From Apoda limacodes (Eukaryota; Arthropoda; Insecta; Lepidoptera; Limacodidae): a stretch of 64,000 bases of DNA. The notes under the pieces were generated by a model, which saw only the letters and a program-made list of their open reading frames with translations, did not search any database and was not told the DNA's origin. The stretch lies in the NCBI GenBank assembly GCA_946406115.1, contig OX291552.1, forward strand, positions 1,240,001 to 1,304,000, given 5' to 3'. Positions 20,240-31,216 of the stretch are shown piece by piece; the first letter of the stretch is position 1, and every line of letters begins with the position of its first letter. A program made the position numbers and the translations under genes.

Positions 20240-21851
20240 CTAGCTGGCCCGGCAGACGTTGTTCTGCCCTTAAAGTTGATGCGCTGTAGCACCATCAGTG
20301 TGCCTAGTGTGAGTTTTTAACGCTACTATCGCGTTCGCGGCAACGAAATACATGTATGGTAATGAAGGAGCGCCTCTAGGGGACACGTTTCGAGAATTTG
20401 TATTTAAGCCCTTATTGCGCGAGTCCGACTCGCACTTGACCCTTTTTTCTTTCTCAGAAACCTTCCCCGGCGTGTGCATAACAACTTACCAAAATTTCAT
20501 TACAATCGGCTTACCCTTAGTGCGCGAGTCCGACTCGCACTTGACCTTTTTTTTCATAAAAACCTTGCCCTAACAAACAAAACAAAAAAATATCCGAATT
20601 GGTCCAGCCGTCTTCAGTTTTCCTTATTGCGCGAGTCCGACTCGCACTTGACCCTTTTTTTCTTTCTCAGGAACCTTCCTCGGCGTGTGCATAACAACTT
20701 ACCTAAATTTCATTACAACCGGTTTACCCTTACCTATTGCGCGAGTCCGACATGCACTTGACCCTGTCCGACTCGCACTTGACCCTTTTTTTCTTTCTCG
20801 GAAACCTTCCCCGGCGTGTGCATAACAACTTACCAAATTTTCATTACAATCGGCTTACCCTTAGTGCGAGAGTCCGACTCGCACTTGACCTTTTTTTTCA
20901 TAAAATCTTGCCCTAACACAAACAAACAAAACAAAAGAAATATCCGAATTGGTCCAGCCGCTTTCGAGTTTTCCATAGTGCGCGAGTCGGACTCGCACTT
21001 GACCTTTTATTTTTCCTTATAAACCTTGCCTTAACAATAACGAACACAACAAAAAAATAATTATCCAAATCAAATTTTTATAGATATAGATAAATGAATT
21101 GCTGTTTGTTGGTCTCGCTAAAACTCTGGAACGGCTGGACCGATTTGGATAATTCTTTTTTTGTTATTTTCGTTTTTGTTAAGGCAAGGTTTATAACATT
21201 AAAAATAAAAGGCCAAGTGCGAGTCGAACCCATACGTATGGGTTTGATGAAAAAAACTTTTTTGAGTTTCAGTTCTATGTATGGGGAACCCCAAAAATTT
21301 ATACAATACATCTACTTACCAAGTTTCAACAGTATAGTTCCTATAGTTTCGGAAAAAAGTGGCTGTGAAATACGGATGGACAGACAGACAGACATGACGA
21401 ATCTATAAGGGTTCCGTCTTTTCCCATTTGGCTACGGAACCCTAAAAACGGTCAAGTGGGAGTCGGACTCGCGCACTAAGGAAAACTCGAAGACGGCTGG
21501 ACCTATTCGTGTAATTTGTTTTTGTTGTGTTTGTTTGTGTCAGGGCAAGGTTTTTATGAAAGAAAGAAACGGTCAAGTGGGAGTCGGACTCGCGCACTAA
21601 GGGTAAACCGATTTTAATGAAATTTTGGTAAGTTGTTATGCACACGCCGGGGAAGGTTTCTGAGAAAGAAAAAAAGGGTCAAGTGCGAATCGGACAGGGC
21701 CAAATGCGAGTCGGACTCGCGCAATAAGGGTGAGCCGATGGTAATGAAATTTTAGTAAGTTGTTATGCACACGCCGGGGAATGTTTCTGAATTAGTTCAA
21801 TCCTATCACAATAGGTTGGTGAGGAGAAACATTGTTCACCGGGTCAGCTAG
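20240..21851. mobile_element. Two H2 Helitron-like elements head to head (large inverted repeat)
   Basis: The left arm starts with the inverted 3' end CTAGCTGGCCCGGCAGACGT, the right arm ends CACCGGGTCAGCTAG|T. Both arms carry 100-115-bp units with the odd palindrome CGAGTCGGACTCG (left about 20,405-21,010; right about 21,450-21,730). The 5' ends (GATTTGGATAATT, then GGCAAGGTTTATAA) meet near 21,060-21,200. A P-family copy (21,205-21,448) lies in the right arm. No coding capacity. Confidence 0.7.
21205..21448 (+). repeat. P-family dispersed repeat copy, complete
   Basis: Starts GGCCAAGTGCGAGTCGAACC and ends GCTACGGAACCCTAAAAA, with AAGTTTCAACAGTATAGTT and GGACAGACAGACAGACATGA inside. It shares the CAAGTGCGAGTCG start with the H2 internal units around it. 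Confidence 0.7.
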
Positions 21852-21869
21852 TAATAAATAAATATGTAT

Positions 21870-21925
21870 ACGAAGTGATGGGAAGTAAATAGCTAGTATG
21901 TTTTCACTTCTGCCAGCAGTCCCGG
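21870..21925 (-). repeat. Short dispersed repeat (other copy at 27,825-27,895)
   Basis: The reverse complement reads CTGGCAGAAGTGAAAACATA and ATCACTTCGTATACATAT, matching 27,825-27,895 on the plus strand. Non-coding. Confidence 0.55.
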
Positions 21926-22309
21926 AGCGACACACAGCGACTGAAAAAAAAATTATTTCAAACATGCTACGATATGCGACCATATCTTGCACAAGCTTCT
22001 TTGGGATAAATCGTACTCGCAGTACAGTATCAGAGAGCGACCCGTAATGTTGACCCGTGACTCGAATATCAAATTAGAAAATAGAACGAACTTTTTTAAG
22101 CCCGAACATTGATAACTAAAGAGATAACTCATCAAGTTTTATTTAAATTTCGGACTGGCACAACAAAAAGAAATCATTGTCCGCGCCAATGAGTGCGCCA
22201 ATTAAATTAATTTAAAAAAGTAAAAAAGAAATCGACACATCGCGGTGAATTTACCTAAGCTATTTTTATTATTGTCAATACATGTAGTTTTTTACACGCA
22301 TGTTTGAGA

Positions 22310-22640
22310 AAAGCACCATACAAGGCTTAGCTACATCTGAGCATAACCGGACTCTGTGAAGCGTGTCTCGGCCGCGTACTCACAATCGCCTGGTAATGCT
22401 GCGTTTGCGGGCCGCGGCAGCCAGGTACTATAAACGATGTTTGGTCGGTATTGTTCCTAACGCTTTGAAGAAGATAACAGCTCGTCAGCTCAGTGCATCA
22501 TCCTCGACTCAACTCAATCGGCCTCCCCTAGCTCTGTGCTGTGACTGTGCTGTGACAGACTTATCAGTTCAGATTGTAAAAACACAACACTACTGTTAGT
22601 GCTATATTATTCTTGTGACGAGTTATCGTTATAATAACTA
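22310..22640 (+). promoter_or_regulatory. GC-richer island, possible promoter or untranslated exon
   Basis: A stretch of raised GC (CGGCCGCGTACTCACAATCG, GCGGGCCGCGGCAGCC) between AT-rich repeats, with a possible donor CAG|GTACTA at about 22,422, a TATA-like ACTATAAACG at about 22,428 and arthropod initiator-like TCAGT(T) words near 22,490 and 22,565. The 78-codon frame at 22363-22599 shows no domain. Only composition and short motifs support a regulatory role. Confidence 0.25.
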
Positions 22641-23529
22641 AGTATTTGTGCTGTTCTAAACAACTAGGATTACTGGTTTCTCGACCTTTTTATTTCTCAA
22701 AGCACGAGAATTCTGGACCAGGATTTCTCAAGTATCTTCAGAAATTTTGAAATCCATATCTATGCTCCATACTAATATTTTTATAATAAATAACTATAAC
22801 CGAGCTTAAACAAACTATAGTTTGCGATAGCAAACATCATTAGCAGAAATAAGAAGTTGACGTAAGAACTAACCCGATAACCAAATTTAGGGCTGGCAAA
22901 ATTCATTAATTCCCAGCTATGCCATTTATATTGTACCTAGTAATAACCAAAAAAACTTGTTGCTACTAACTTAAACTAAAAATGCTTTTTATATTTTTTT
23001 ATCACACTTGTAAACAGTGTCATTACATGCAGACAAATCGGGTTCCTACGTGCTTTTCACCCGACTTTAAAAAAGGAGGAGGTTCTCAATTTTACTGCAT
23101 TTTTTTTATGTTTGTTCAAATTAATATTTAAAATCTTTTTATTCAAATGGGTTACTTAGAACACTTTCGAATCGTCAAGTTAATTAACTACAACTAGGTT
23201 TACAAACTAATTACAATACTGTTTTATTGCGTGCGTCCCATAGGTAAGTACTCTTTGTAAAATCACAAACGAAACATAATAATATAGTCAATCAACTACC
23301 TGTTTTGTATTGAAACACATAATGAACAAGATTTATAATGTATATTTATATTTACATTGTAGATTAAAAAAAAATCAAAATTCAGGTAATATTTCATTTG
23401 CCTATTGCTTTTCAGATTGCACCATGTGATACGTTGATACGTTAAAAGTCTTCAATTATTCTGTGACGGGATTTAAAGTTACTCCCGAGAAAAATATATT
23501 CATATAACACATAATATTACGCAGCAGAA

Positions 23530-23566
<37 letters not shown>

Positions 23567-23790
23567 CATACATATTTACATTTTACGAACATGTAAATAA
23601 ATAGGTATTCATATACACATTACAGATATAATTAAATACACAAACATGCACATATTCATATATATACACACAGACATATATGACATATATATGTAGGTAA
23701 CAAAAAGGGCTTACCAATATAGGTGTAATCAATCACATTTCATTCATCATCAGTAGGTACACTTTTGTGTAATATAATCCGATTTATTAC
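22641..23790. other. Unassigned AT-rich stretch with (TA)n at 23,535-23,562
   Basis: Contains a CCCGACTTTAAAAAAGGAGG / AGGTTCTCAATT repeat fragment near 23,060, a (TA)n microsatellite and long runs of ATACATAT words. No gene recognised. Confidence 0.4.
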
Positions 23791-23799
23791 CCTAGGAGA

Positions 23800-24015
23800 C
23801 CAGTTATAAATTAACCCGATACAAAAAGAAAGTATAGCTATATTTAGTATTTGTTGTTATAAAGGCAACAAAAATACATCATCTGTATAAATTTCAACTG
23901 TCTATCACGGTTCATGAGATACAGCCTGGTAACAGACGGACGGACGGAAGGTCAGCGGAATCTGACAACCAATTAGGGTTCCGTTTTTTACCCTTTGGGT
24001 ACGGAACCCTAAAAA
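23800..24015 (+). repeat. P-family dispersed repeat, 3' part
   Basis: Contains TTGTTGTTATAAAGGCAACA, TATCACGGTTCATGAGATAC and AGACGGACGGACGGAAGG, and ends TTTGGGTACGGAACCCTAAA. It matches, inverted, the copy at 30,843-31,216. Confidence 0.65.
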
Positions 24016-25128
24016 GTATGTTATTGAATACAAAGAACTTTAAAATAAACATTGACAGAAGACGTTGAGTGAGAAATGTAAGTGATACTTATGATAATTT
24101 ATTGATAACGATGTATGTTTAATTTTCTTTTTTATTTATGTTCTTGTTCTCATGTAAATGACTAATTGTAAATGTCTTGATGAGAATAAATTCTTTAAAC
24201 AATTAATAATTATACCAGATATATGGTTTTATCAAAGATGGGTTTAATACTACAGCAAACCGCGTTTTAATTAATTTAGGTAGATCATGACAGATTAAAA
24301 ATAATTTATGATAGTAAGTTCTTTTCATCAACTAGCAATAACTACAAGTCAAAAATACTGGCTGGTATTATGGCACTTAAAAAATGTTGCGCGTAAAAAA
24401 TAAAAAAAGGCGGGAAAACGTGATAAGAGCAAAACAAAGATAACAGAATAACTCATCTTTGGTGCGGAATCTAAGTGAAAGCAAAAAAAAAATTTTATAC
24501 CTCATAGAATTTTCGTGTTTTAAATTTGGCTCTTATTCGTAATAACCTATTTACCGCACTTGTATCATAAATAACTACACTGGCCTGCAAAAGAAGGTAT
24601 AACACTCATAAACGTGACGATAACTTCTGTACTATTTAAATTAGAAACTTTAAATAAAAAGCATTATGTAAAAAATTTAGTTTTCACCTCACTAGCACGA
24701 AAAGGATAGTTTTACTGTCCAAATTCAGAGAGCAAAATCGAATTTTGCTAACTAGTGAGGCAAAGTAATTCACTGTTCAAGCATTGACTTTTGGAATTAA
24801 CCCGATGATGAAGAAAAAAAACAATACAATGACTGGTCAGAAACAAATTTCGGGACAAATACTTAACCTTGTTCATTTTAATTAAGAAAATAACTACATA
24901 GCATTTTCGTTTTTAAGTGAGTTTTTATAAATTATTAGTATTATTAAAAGTTTATACAGCTAACTTAAAAAATATCATACGTTGTTTTGATAGCAATGGC
25001 AGAGGTTGTAGTAGGTACAATTCCGAACGCAACCTCAATTTAAAAAAAAAAACAAAGTAAAATGGCGGCAAGCTAGTTTTTTGAACATAAGATTGTTTAT
25101 TTAATTAATAATTCTGTTTTGTTTGAAA
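24016..25128. other. Unassigned AT-rich stretch
   Basis: No gene. A short inverted pair CCTCACTAG (about 24,687) and CTAGTGAGG (about 24,753) frames a ~60-bp spacer and may be a MITE remnant. Confidence 0.35.
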
Positions 25129-25251
25129 AATGAGCGATACAAGCTACGAATATATTTCTCTGAAAGCAGAAGAATTAAGACAACAAGTCTCCAATGCCGA
25201 ATTTAACTTTTTACCAGAAAAATCACGTGAAAAAATTGTTCTCGCTGGTTG
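25129..25251 (+). CDS. Short open frame of 40 codons, unknown
   Basis: ATG at 25,129 opens MSDTSYEYISLKAEELRQQ and runs 40 codons to TGA. The peptide is charged and probably helical. CTG|GTTGAG at its end could be a weak splice donor, so it might be a first exon. No domain, no partner exon and no repeat match were found. It may well be chance. Confidence 0.2.
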
Positions 25252-25559
25252 AGGTGAAAAGTTGTATGTTGGACGCGCAAACAAATTTTTTCGGTCTCGT
25301 GCCCTTAAATCCAAAATAAATGAACTTTACTTATTTTTACATGTCTGATTTTTAAATATGTTATTTAGGTAACTAACATCCACTTAAAACACAATTTTTT
25401 TTTTGTGGTGCTTTAAAGCGTCTGACAAAAGTTATGGCTAATGGAAAGTGTCTGACACTTATAATACTATTTTAGAATAATATTCCACAAAACATATATA
25501 AAAATCAGTCATTTCTCCTGGGCAGGTACCAGGCAAACCTTTTGTTTAAGGGTGGTACT

Positions 25560-26340
25560 AATTCAGAAACCTTCCCCGGCGTGTGCATAACAACTTACCA
25601 TCACCCATATTGCGCGAGTCCCACTCGCACTTAACCATTTTTTCTTTTTCAGAAACATGCCCCGGCTTGTGCATAGCAACTTACCAAAATTTCATTACAA
25701 TCGGTTTACCGTTATTGCGCAAGTCCGACTCGCACTTTCGAAAAATCTTTTCTTATCGGATACCTACGTCATACACATAACACACCCTCCAAGTTTCAGG
25801 TCTCTACGAACGGCGGTTTAGGCTAAACGTTGATCCGTCAGTCAGTCATTCAGGACAAAGCATTTTATATGTATAAAGGTAGAAAAAGAAAACTATAAGT
25901 ATTATTATACACAAAAAATAAAACACCTGAAAAGTGCATAACCTCTAAAAACTTAGAAACCTTCAAATTAGGTACTAATATAGTACAGTGACTTTCGAGA
26001 TATTCCAACTTTGAAAAGTATTTGCTTATGTTTTTAAGTGAGTTCAACCTTTTTTGAACAAAATCGGATTGAGTTTTGAAACATGTGTCAAAATAAAATG
26101 TAATTGAAATCAAAACCACTACGGAGTATTGATATCAACTTCGAAGCGAATTCAACTTGTAATGATGAATTTCCATACAAACTTCCAACAACTATTTAAT
26201 CACCTTTCTTTTGCAAAATCTTTTCTTTGGGCACGTCTTTATAATGGAAACCTCTTTACAATATTTCAAATCTCTTGTCACGAAAATGTCAGCATTCTTA
26301 TGCAAATTTGCAGCCCCTAATTTACTCTCTAGGGTTTGAT
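25560..26340 (-). mobile_element. H2 Helitron-like element, minus strand, 3' part missing
   Basis: Read on the minus strand it has the segment with AAAGGTGATTAAATAGTTGT (26,147-26,330), then CTTCGAAGTTGATATCAATA and the CACATGTTTCAAAACTCAAT section (25,900-26,145), then the GAGACCTGAAACTTGGAGGG section (25,740-25,865), then one and a half internal units with GTGCGAGTCGGACTTGCGCA. The order matches the copy at 42.7-43.8 kb. Confidence 0.65.
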
Positions 26341-26536
26341 CTTCCAAAAACGGTGAAACACTTTAATCTTAATCTTCAAACTTAAGGCGAAATTTCAAGT
26401 GTTATGTATTAAGCTTCAAAAATGGTGGAAACATACATAAACATACAAAGTAGCGACACCCAAATTATGTACTTTAGGTGTCAGAAACTGAAAGAGATAC
26501 AGCAAGGTGAGGCATATCATACACTTAGTTCTTCCG

Positions 26537-26588
26537 ACTTGCTACAACTTGCTACAACTTGCTACAACTTGCTACAACTTGCTACAAC
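26537..26588. repeat. 10-bp minisatellite, about 5 copies
   Basis: Unit GCTACAACTT repeated exactly four times with one partial copy. Confidence 0.9.
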
Positions 26589-26663
26589 AAGATACCCGGG
26601 AGTCGTCTTTTGAGACTTTTGAAAGGTTAATGGAGAGGCTTTGCAAGAAGTAACTAGAATTTG

Positions 26664-26798
26664 GTAACGTTACCTGCTGCTCGTAACATTGTAACGTTAC
26701 CTGCTGCTCGTAACATTGTAACGTTACCTGCTGCTCGTAACATTGTAACGTTACCTGCTGCTCGTAACATTGTAACGTTACCTGCTGCTCGTAACATT
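26664..26798. repeat. 27-bp minisatellite, 5 exact copies
   Basis: The unit starts GTAACGTTACCTGCTGCTCG and ends TAACATT; five copies are identical over 135 bp. Because 27 is divisible by 3, the minus-strand frame (26811-26572) encodes a repeating 9-residue unit (LQCYEQQVT), which I regard as a by-product. Confidence 0.95.
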
Positions 26799-26906
26799 GT
26801 AACATCGTCAATTTTTTTTTTTTAATTCAAGATTAATGTTATCCAGCAGTATCTATCTCTCGTGTCTAGTGTTGACTGTTGACCTATTAATGCGCACTGA
26901 CTACCT

Positions 26907-27120
26907 AACTAGCGTCGCTAAAAGATATTCTTTATTTCCTTTTTGTACATAACACATTTCAAAAATGTTACAAACTAATTATTTAGAACTAGTTATAAGC
27001 CAATTTTAGAAAGTCATTGAGCTTTACTATAATACACCTGTAAGGTGTAGATAGCGTTTCTGCTAAAAGTGTCCGTTTCTAGCAGCAGCGCTATCTATCT
27101 ACAACTCACAGGTAGGTATA
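26907..27120. repeat. MITE-like repeat with inverted counterpart at 30.3 kb
   Basis: The section 26,930-27,005 (ATTCTTTATTTCCTTTTTGT, ACATTTCAAAAATGTTACAA, AGAACTAGTTATAAGCC) is the inverse of 30,285-30,400. The right half (27,047-27,112) is itself palindromic: CACCTGTAAGGTGTAGATAG against CTATCTACAACTCACAGGT. Non-coding. Confidence 0.5.
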
Positions 27121-28830
27121 TTAAAGACTAGCCGACCCGCGCAACTTTTATTTATTATTTAATATTTTATAATACACTAAAACTATGTTATAAGTAGGTT
27201 TTCATTTGTACATGTTAGCCGCCTCAAATATAGTAATAAACCTCTATGGAGTGAAGTATTAAATAGAATATTTTTGTTATTAGGTTTGTCGAAAAATAAA
27301 TACTATCGCGATGTATGTGTAGCAAATGGAGTATGTTAATTGTAGTAGGAGAAGTAGTAGTTTTGTAGTTATAACACATTAAAAAGTTTATCTGTCAAAA
27401 ACCTTTAACTCAAGAACGCGAACGTATCAAGTTGATATTAATATCAAATAATAAAGTCTACGAGCAGTTCATGTTGTATAAAAAATAAAGCTTCAAAGTC
27501 AATTTGAAAAAAAATATGCCCAAAATACGGTCATTTTTATCGCATATTGTGACACAAATAAATCAAAACCTAACCGCATAGGTTTGAATTATTTGTGTTA
27601 ACTTCAAAAAAAAGGTTGCCAACCGTACGAGATTCCTCTCACAAATACGAGATTTGTGGTTTTCAGTACGAGGTACGGAGACACTATTAGCCTCGTACAA
27701 TTACAATTTTGTACGAGATCTTAACAAAGGGAAAGTAGTAGGTATGATATTTTATTGCTGGAAAATTTTCTAGCAAACATTGTAACTATCTAAGTCATTA
27801 AAAAAAAGGTTGCACTCCTGGAGTGCCGGCAGAAGTGAAAACATACTAGCTATTTTTTCTTCCTATCACTTCGTATACATATTCATTTATTATAAATAAT
27901 AATGTTTGTTTATTTACTTCTTTGACGTAGTATATTTGACATCTATGACAGATTGCTGCCATAGAATTAAAATCCCATATCCAACCTCCCTGTACTACTC
28001 ATATTCGCCATATACTAATAATAAAACCTAACCTAATGTAAATAAAGGTCACGTGTTGTGACGCGACTTCCGTCTTACGAATTTTCGATCAGGACAAGTG
28101 ACCTGACGCGAGTTTAACATTTTTACCCATCACAAAAAAGGGCACAACGCCGCTAAAGAAGTTTTCGCTTCAAAAAACGAGCGAAGCTCGGTCCTTAAGG
28201 TACTTTTACATAATGTTATCAATTGTTGCAAATTTGCTAATACGTTAAACGTCATTTTGAATCAAATATAATCTTTATTGTTACTCGCGTATTCGCGATG
28301 GCCGAATTCTGCGCAGGCGAAGCAGCGGAAAAAACTAGTAGTATTATGAATTTTGTTTGCCACTAGCAACGAATATGGCCTGAATGTATGGTAAAAATAT
28401 TCCCATCAAATCTTAGAGCATAAGCATTTAAAAGCACTAAAAATGCTAAGCTGATATTTGGCTGTTATTACATCCCAGGCGGACGATATTAGGAGATTAC
28501 CACAAAATACACTAAATAATGTTTTTTTAATAGTTTGACTTGTAGTTTGTCATTTTTATGCATAATAATGCAAACTCAACATTACAAGCTACAAGTAACG
28601 AGTAAGAGTCTTAGATTATTGTTAATTATGAGAACGTAGTAACCATTTAAAGTCGAAAAAAAAGTTACGGGGCTAATATATGGGTCATTCATCCTAGCGC
28701 CCAACACTGAAACAGACCTGGCAACCCTGATCGGCACTGCTTATTAACCCCCTTATCGCTCGCCGTCGGTAGGGAAATAATCTCTGTGATTTTTAACCAA
28801 GGACGTTTCTATAAAATCCTTGTTTCTAAC
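27121..28830. other. Unassigned stretch with short repeat fragments
   Basis: AT-rich. Contains the short dispersed repeat at 27,825-27,895 (inverse of 21,870-21,925) and a piece near 28,030-28,200 with GTCACGTGTTGTGACGCGAC and AACGAGCGAAGCTCGGTC, the latter similar to Helitron 3' sequences. No gene recognised. Confidence 0.35.
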
Positions 28831-29260
28831 CTCCGACGCAAAAAGAGAAAGAAAGGTGTTATAAGTTTAACGTGTCTGTCTGTGTATCTGTGTATCTGTC
28901 TGTGGTAAAGTAGCTCCCAAACGGATGAACCGATTTTCGTTTAGTTTTTTTTGTGTCATAGATAACTTTATCCCGAGTGTTCTTAACTATGTTTCATGAA
29001 AATCTGTTCAGTCGTTTGAAGATCATCAGCTCTTTTCTAGTTGATGAGTGGATCTGACTAACTTCCTCATGACCGATCGATTCGAAATTTAGTACCGTGT
29101 TACTTCAATGATATGGAAAGTATATAGTAAGGTAACCATGACCTGATCAGCCCTTAGAAGATCATCAGCTCTTTAATAGTTAATGAGAGGATCTGACTAC
29201 CTTTCATATTACTTATCTATTCGAAATTTGGTACCGTCAATTGATAGTATTGTCTGTGTT
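28830..29260 (+). repeat. Dispersed repeat with a 140-bp internal duplication
   Basis: Starts CTCCGACGCAAAAAGAGAAA and AGGTGTTATAAGTTTAACG, a start I recognise from lepidopteran repeats. A section beginning GAAGATCATCAGCTCTTT occurs at 29,018 and again at 29,158, each followed by GGATCTGACTA and ATTCGAAATTTNGTACCGT. Non-coding. Confidence 0.5.
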
Positions 29261-29653
29261 AACAGAAGCAGGCATAACGTCGGTGTTGTTTTGCATTACA
29301 TGGCGGATTTCGTTGACATTATAATTATCACCAAAGTTTAGTGTCACATTTGGTTATAAAGGATTATTGCTAATACCTACTTTAAAAAGGACAAAATAAA
29401 AGTAAAATTAAAAAATTTAAAAACCCTCCCGACACAAAAATAAACCCTAAAAAATAAATATTTTAAACTTATTATAATTATTATCGTCACATATATATTA
29501 TGTAAGTTCAAATATTTTTATTTTCTAAGCGTCGTCGCGTTGGGGGGAACACTTAATTGTATATTTGACATCCGTCACTCTTAGCTATTAAGACTTTTGA
29601 GTATAAGTAGTTCGGTGACGCAATCCAACTTGACTGCAGACACTTTTAGTATA

Positions 29654-30200
29654 GACAGCTGTTATCCGCGATGAAGATATTGATGATATCTATCACTTAT
29701 GAAAAGAAACTACTGTTCTAAAATCAAGTTTCGGAGATAATGCCGTTTCTAGTTTGACAGCTGTCATCAAAAAAAAAAGATTTTGATGAAATCAATCAAT
29801 TCTGTAACGAAACTATAGTTCTACAATCAAGTTTCGGAGATAAAGCCGTTTCTAGTTTGACAGCTATCATCCGAAATGAAGATCTTGATGAGATCTATCA
29901 CTGCTGTAAAGAAATTACTAGTCTACAATTAAAAGTTTCGGAGATAAAGCCGTTTTAAGTTTGACAGCTGTCATCCGAAATGAAGATCTTGATAAGATCT
30001 ATCACTTCTGTAATGAAACTACTTGTCTACGATCAAAAGTTACAGAAATAAAGCAGTTTCTAGTTTGACAGCTGTCATTCAAAATAAAGAGCTTGATGAG
30101 ATCTATCACTTCTGTAAAGAAACTAGTCTACGATCAAAAGTTACGAGGATAAAGCTACTTCTAGTTTGACAGCTGTCATCCGAAATAAAGATCTTGATTT
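29654..30200. repeat. 103-bp satellite, 5.3 copies, with conserved internal stem
   Basis: Copies start at 29,654, 29,756, 29,859, 29,963, 30,067 and (partial) 30,169. Each begins with the palindrome GACAGCTGTC or a near form, then ATCCGAAATGAAGATCTTGA-like sequence with a 5-bp stem around a TGATG/A loop, and ends GATAAAGCCGTTTCTAGTTT. The stem reads GATAT/ATATC, GATTT/AAATC, GATCT/AGATC, GATCT/AGATC and GAGCT/AGATC in copies 1-5. Short open frames do not continue across copies. Confidence 0.9.
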
Positions 30201-30284
30201 TTAAATTCGGACTTGTGGTTTTAGAGATAACCCTTACAAAACAAAAAAGCAAAGTTTTCCTCTTAGTGAAGGATTATTCTGAGT

Positions 30285-30405
30285 CTGGATACAATACATA
30301 AAGTTCTGAAAATAGCTAATAACTAGTTCTGAAAAATTTGTTTGTTAAATTTTTGAAATATGTTTTGTACAAAGAGGAAATAAAGAATATGCTAGAGTCT
30401 GTTGC
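30285..30405. repeat. MITE-like repeat end, inverse of 26,907-27,005
   Basis: Its reverse complement reads CATATTCTTTATTTCCTCTT, ACATATTTCAAAAATTTAAC and CAGAACTAGTTATTAGCTA, matching the 26.9-kb copy. The two could be separate MITE copies or the two ends of one ~3.5-kb element. Confidence 0.45.
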
Positions 30406-30700
30406 TGCTGAGCTGCTGCAGCACCGCAAAAATTGATAAAAGTGAGTAAGCTTGTTATAATTATGGTGCTATGTACGGCCGATGGTGTTCACATGTGTCA
30501 TGTGGTTCATTCATATTACACCTACGCGACCCGACATGTATACATTGCCGCGTCGCGTCAAGTAGGTAGGTATCTATTTAATTACCTTAACAAATTTTAC
30601 TACATTTCATAAATAGAAAGCCTAAATGAGGGTGTGCATGGGCGGCAGGTGTGAAGTGTCAGGAGTCTCTAGATCAGAGATAACAACACTTTATTTATTA

Positions 30701-30842
30701 CTAGCTTTTTGCCCGCGGTTTCACTCGCCCTAAATTCGGTTATCGACTATCGTGCCTCAAATCACTTGAAAAATATCATTTAAATCATCCCTGCCATTTA
30801 GGAGATCAGGTATAGCAAGGGGTTCGTGAGTAATAGCTTCAT
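30701..30842 (-). mobile_element. H1 Helitron-like element, 3' end only
   Basis: The plus strand begins A-CTAGCTTTTTGCCCGCGG-TTT and CGCCCTAAATTCGGTTATCG, the inverted CTAG 3' end of the family; the rest is cut off where a P-family copy begins at 30,843. Confidence 0.6.
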
Positions 30843-31216
30843 TTTAAGGGTTCCGTACCCAAAGGGTAATCAGCGGAACCCTATTACTAAGACTTCGCTG
30901 TTCGTCCGTCCGTCCGTCTGTCACCAGGCCGTATCTCATGTTAGACAGATGAAATTTTCACAGAAGATGTATTTCTGTTGCCGCCATAACAAAAAATACT
31001 AAAAAAAAAAAAAAAAATTTAAGATGGCTATATATATAAATACAACAAACGTGATTTTTTGCTCGATATTAATTACGGCAATAGGTAGACGCTTAAAATA
31101 TTCACAAAATATTTAGTTATATAGTCACTTTAAAAATAAATAATTAAATTAAAATTAAACAAATATTTCAGAAGGAGGCATTTCTTTGTCGTTTTTATAG
31201 ATAATGGTACGGAACC
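30843..31216 (-). repeat. P-family dispersed repeat, complete, minus strand
   Basis: Begins TTTTAAGGGTTCCGTACCC and ends GATAATGGTACGGAACCCTT. The interior has GTTCGTCCGTCCGTCCGTCT, TGAAATTTTCACAGAAGATG and an A-run. The outer CGAGTCGGACTCG part is lost on the right. Confidence 0.65.

Noticed and set aside
26572..26811. A protein with five 9-residue repeats
   Set aside because: The repeat arises from a 27-bp minisatellite that happens to be divisible by three; there is no gene context.
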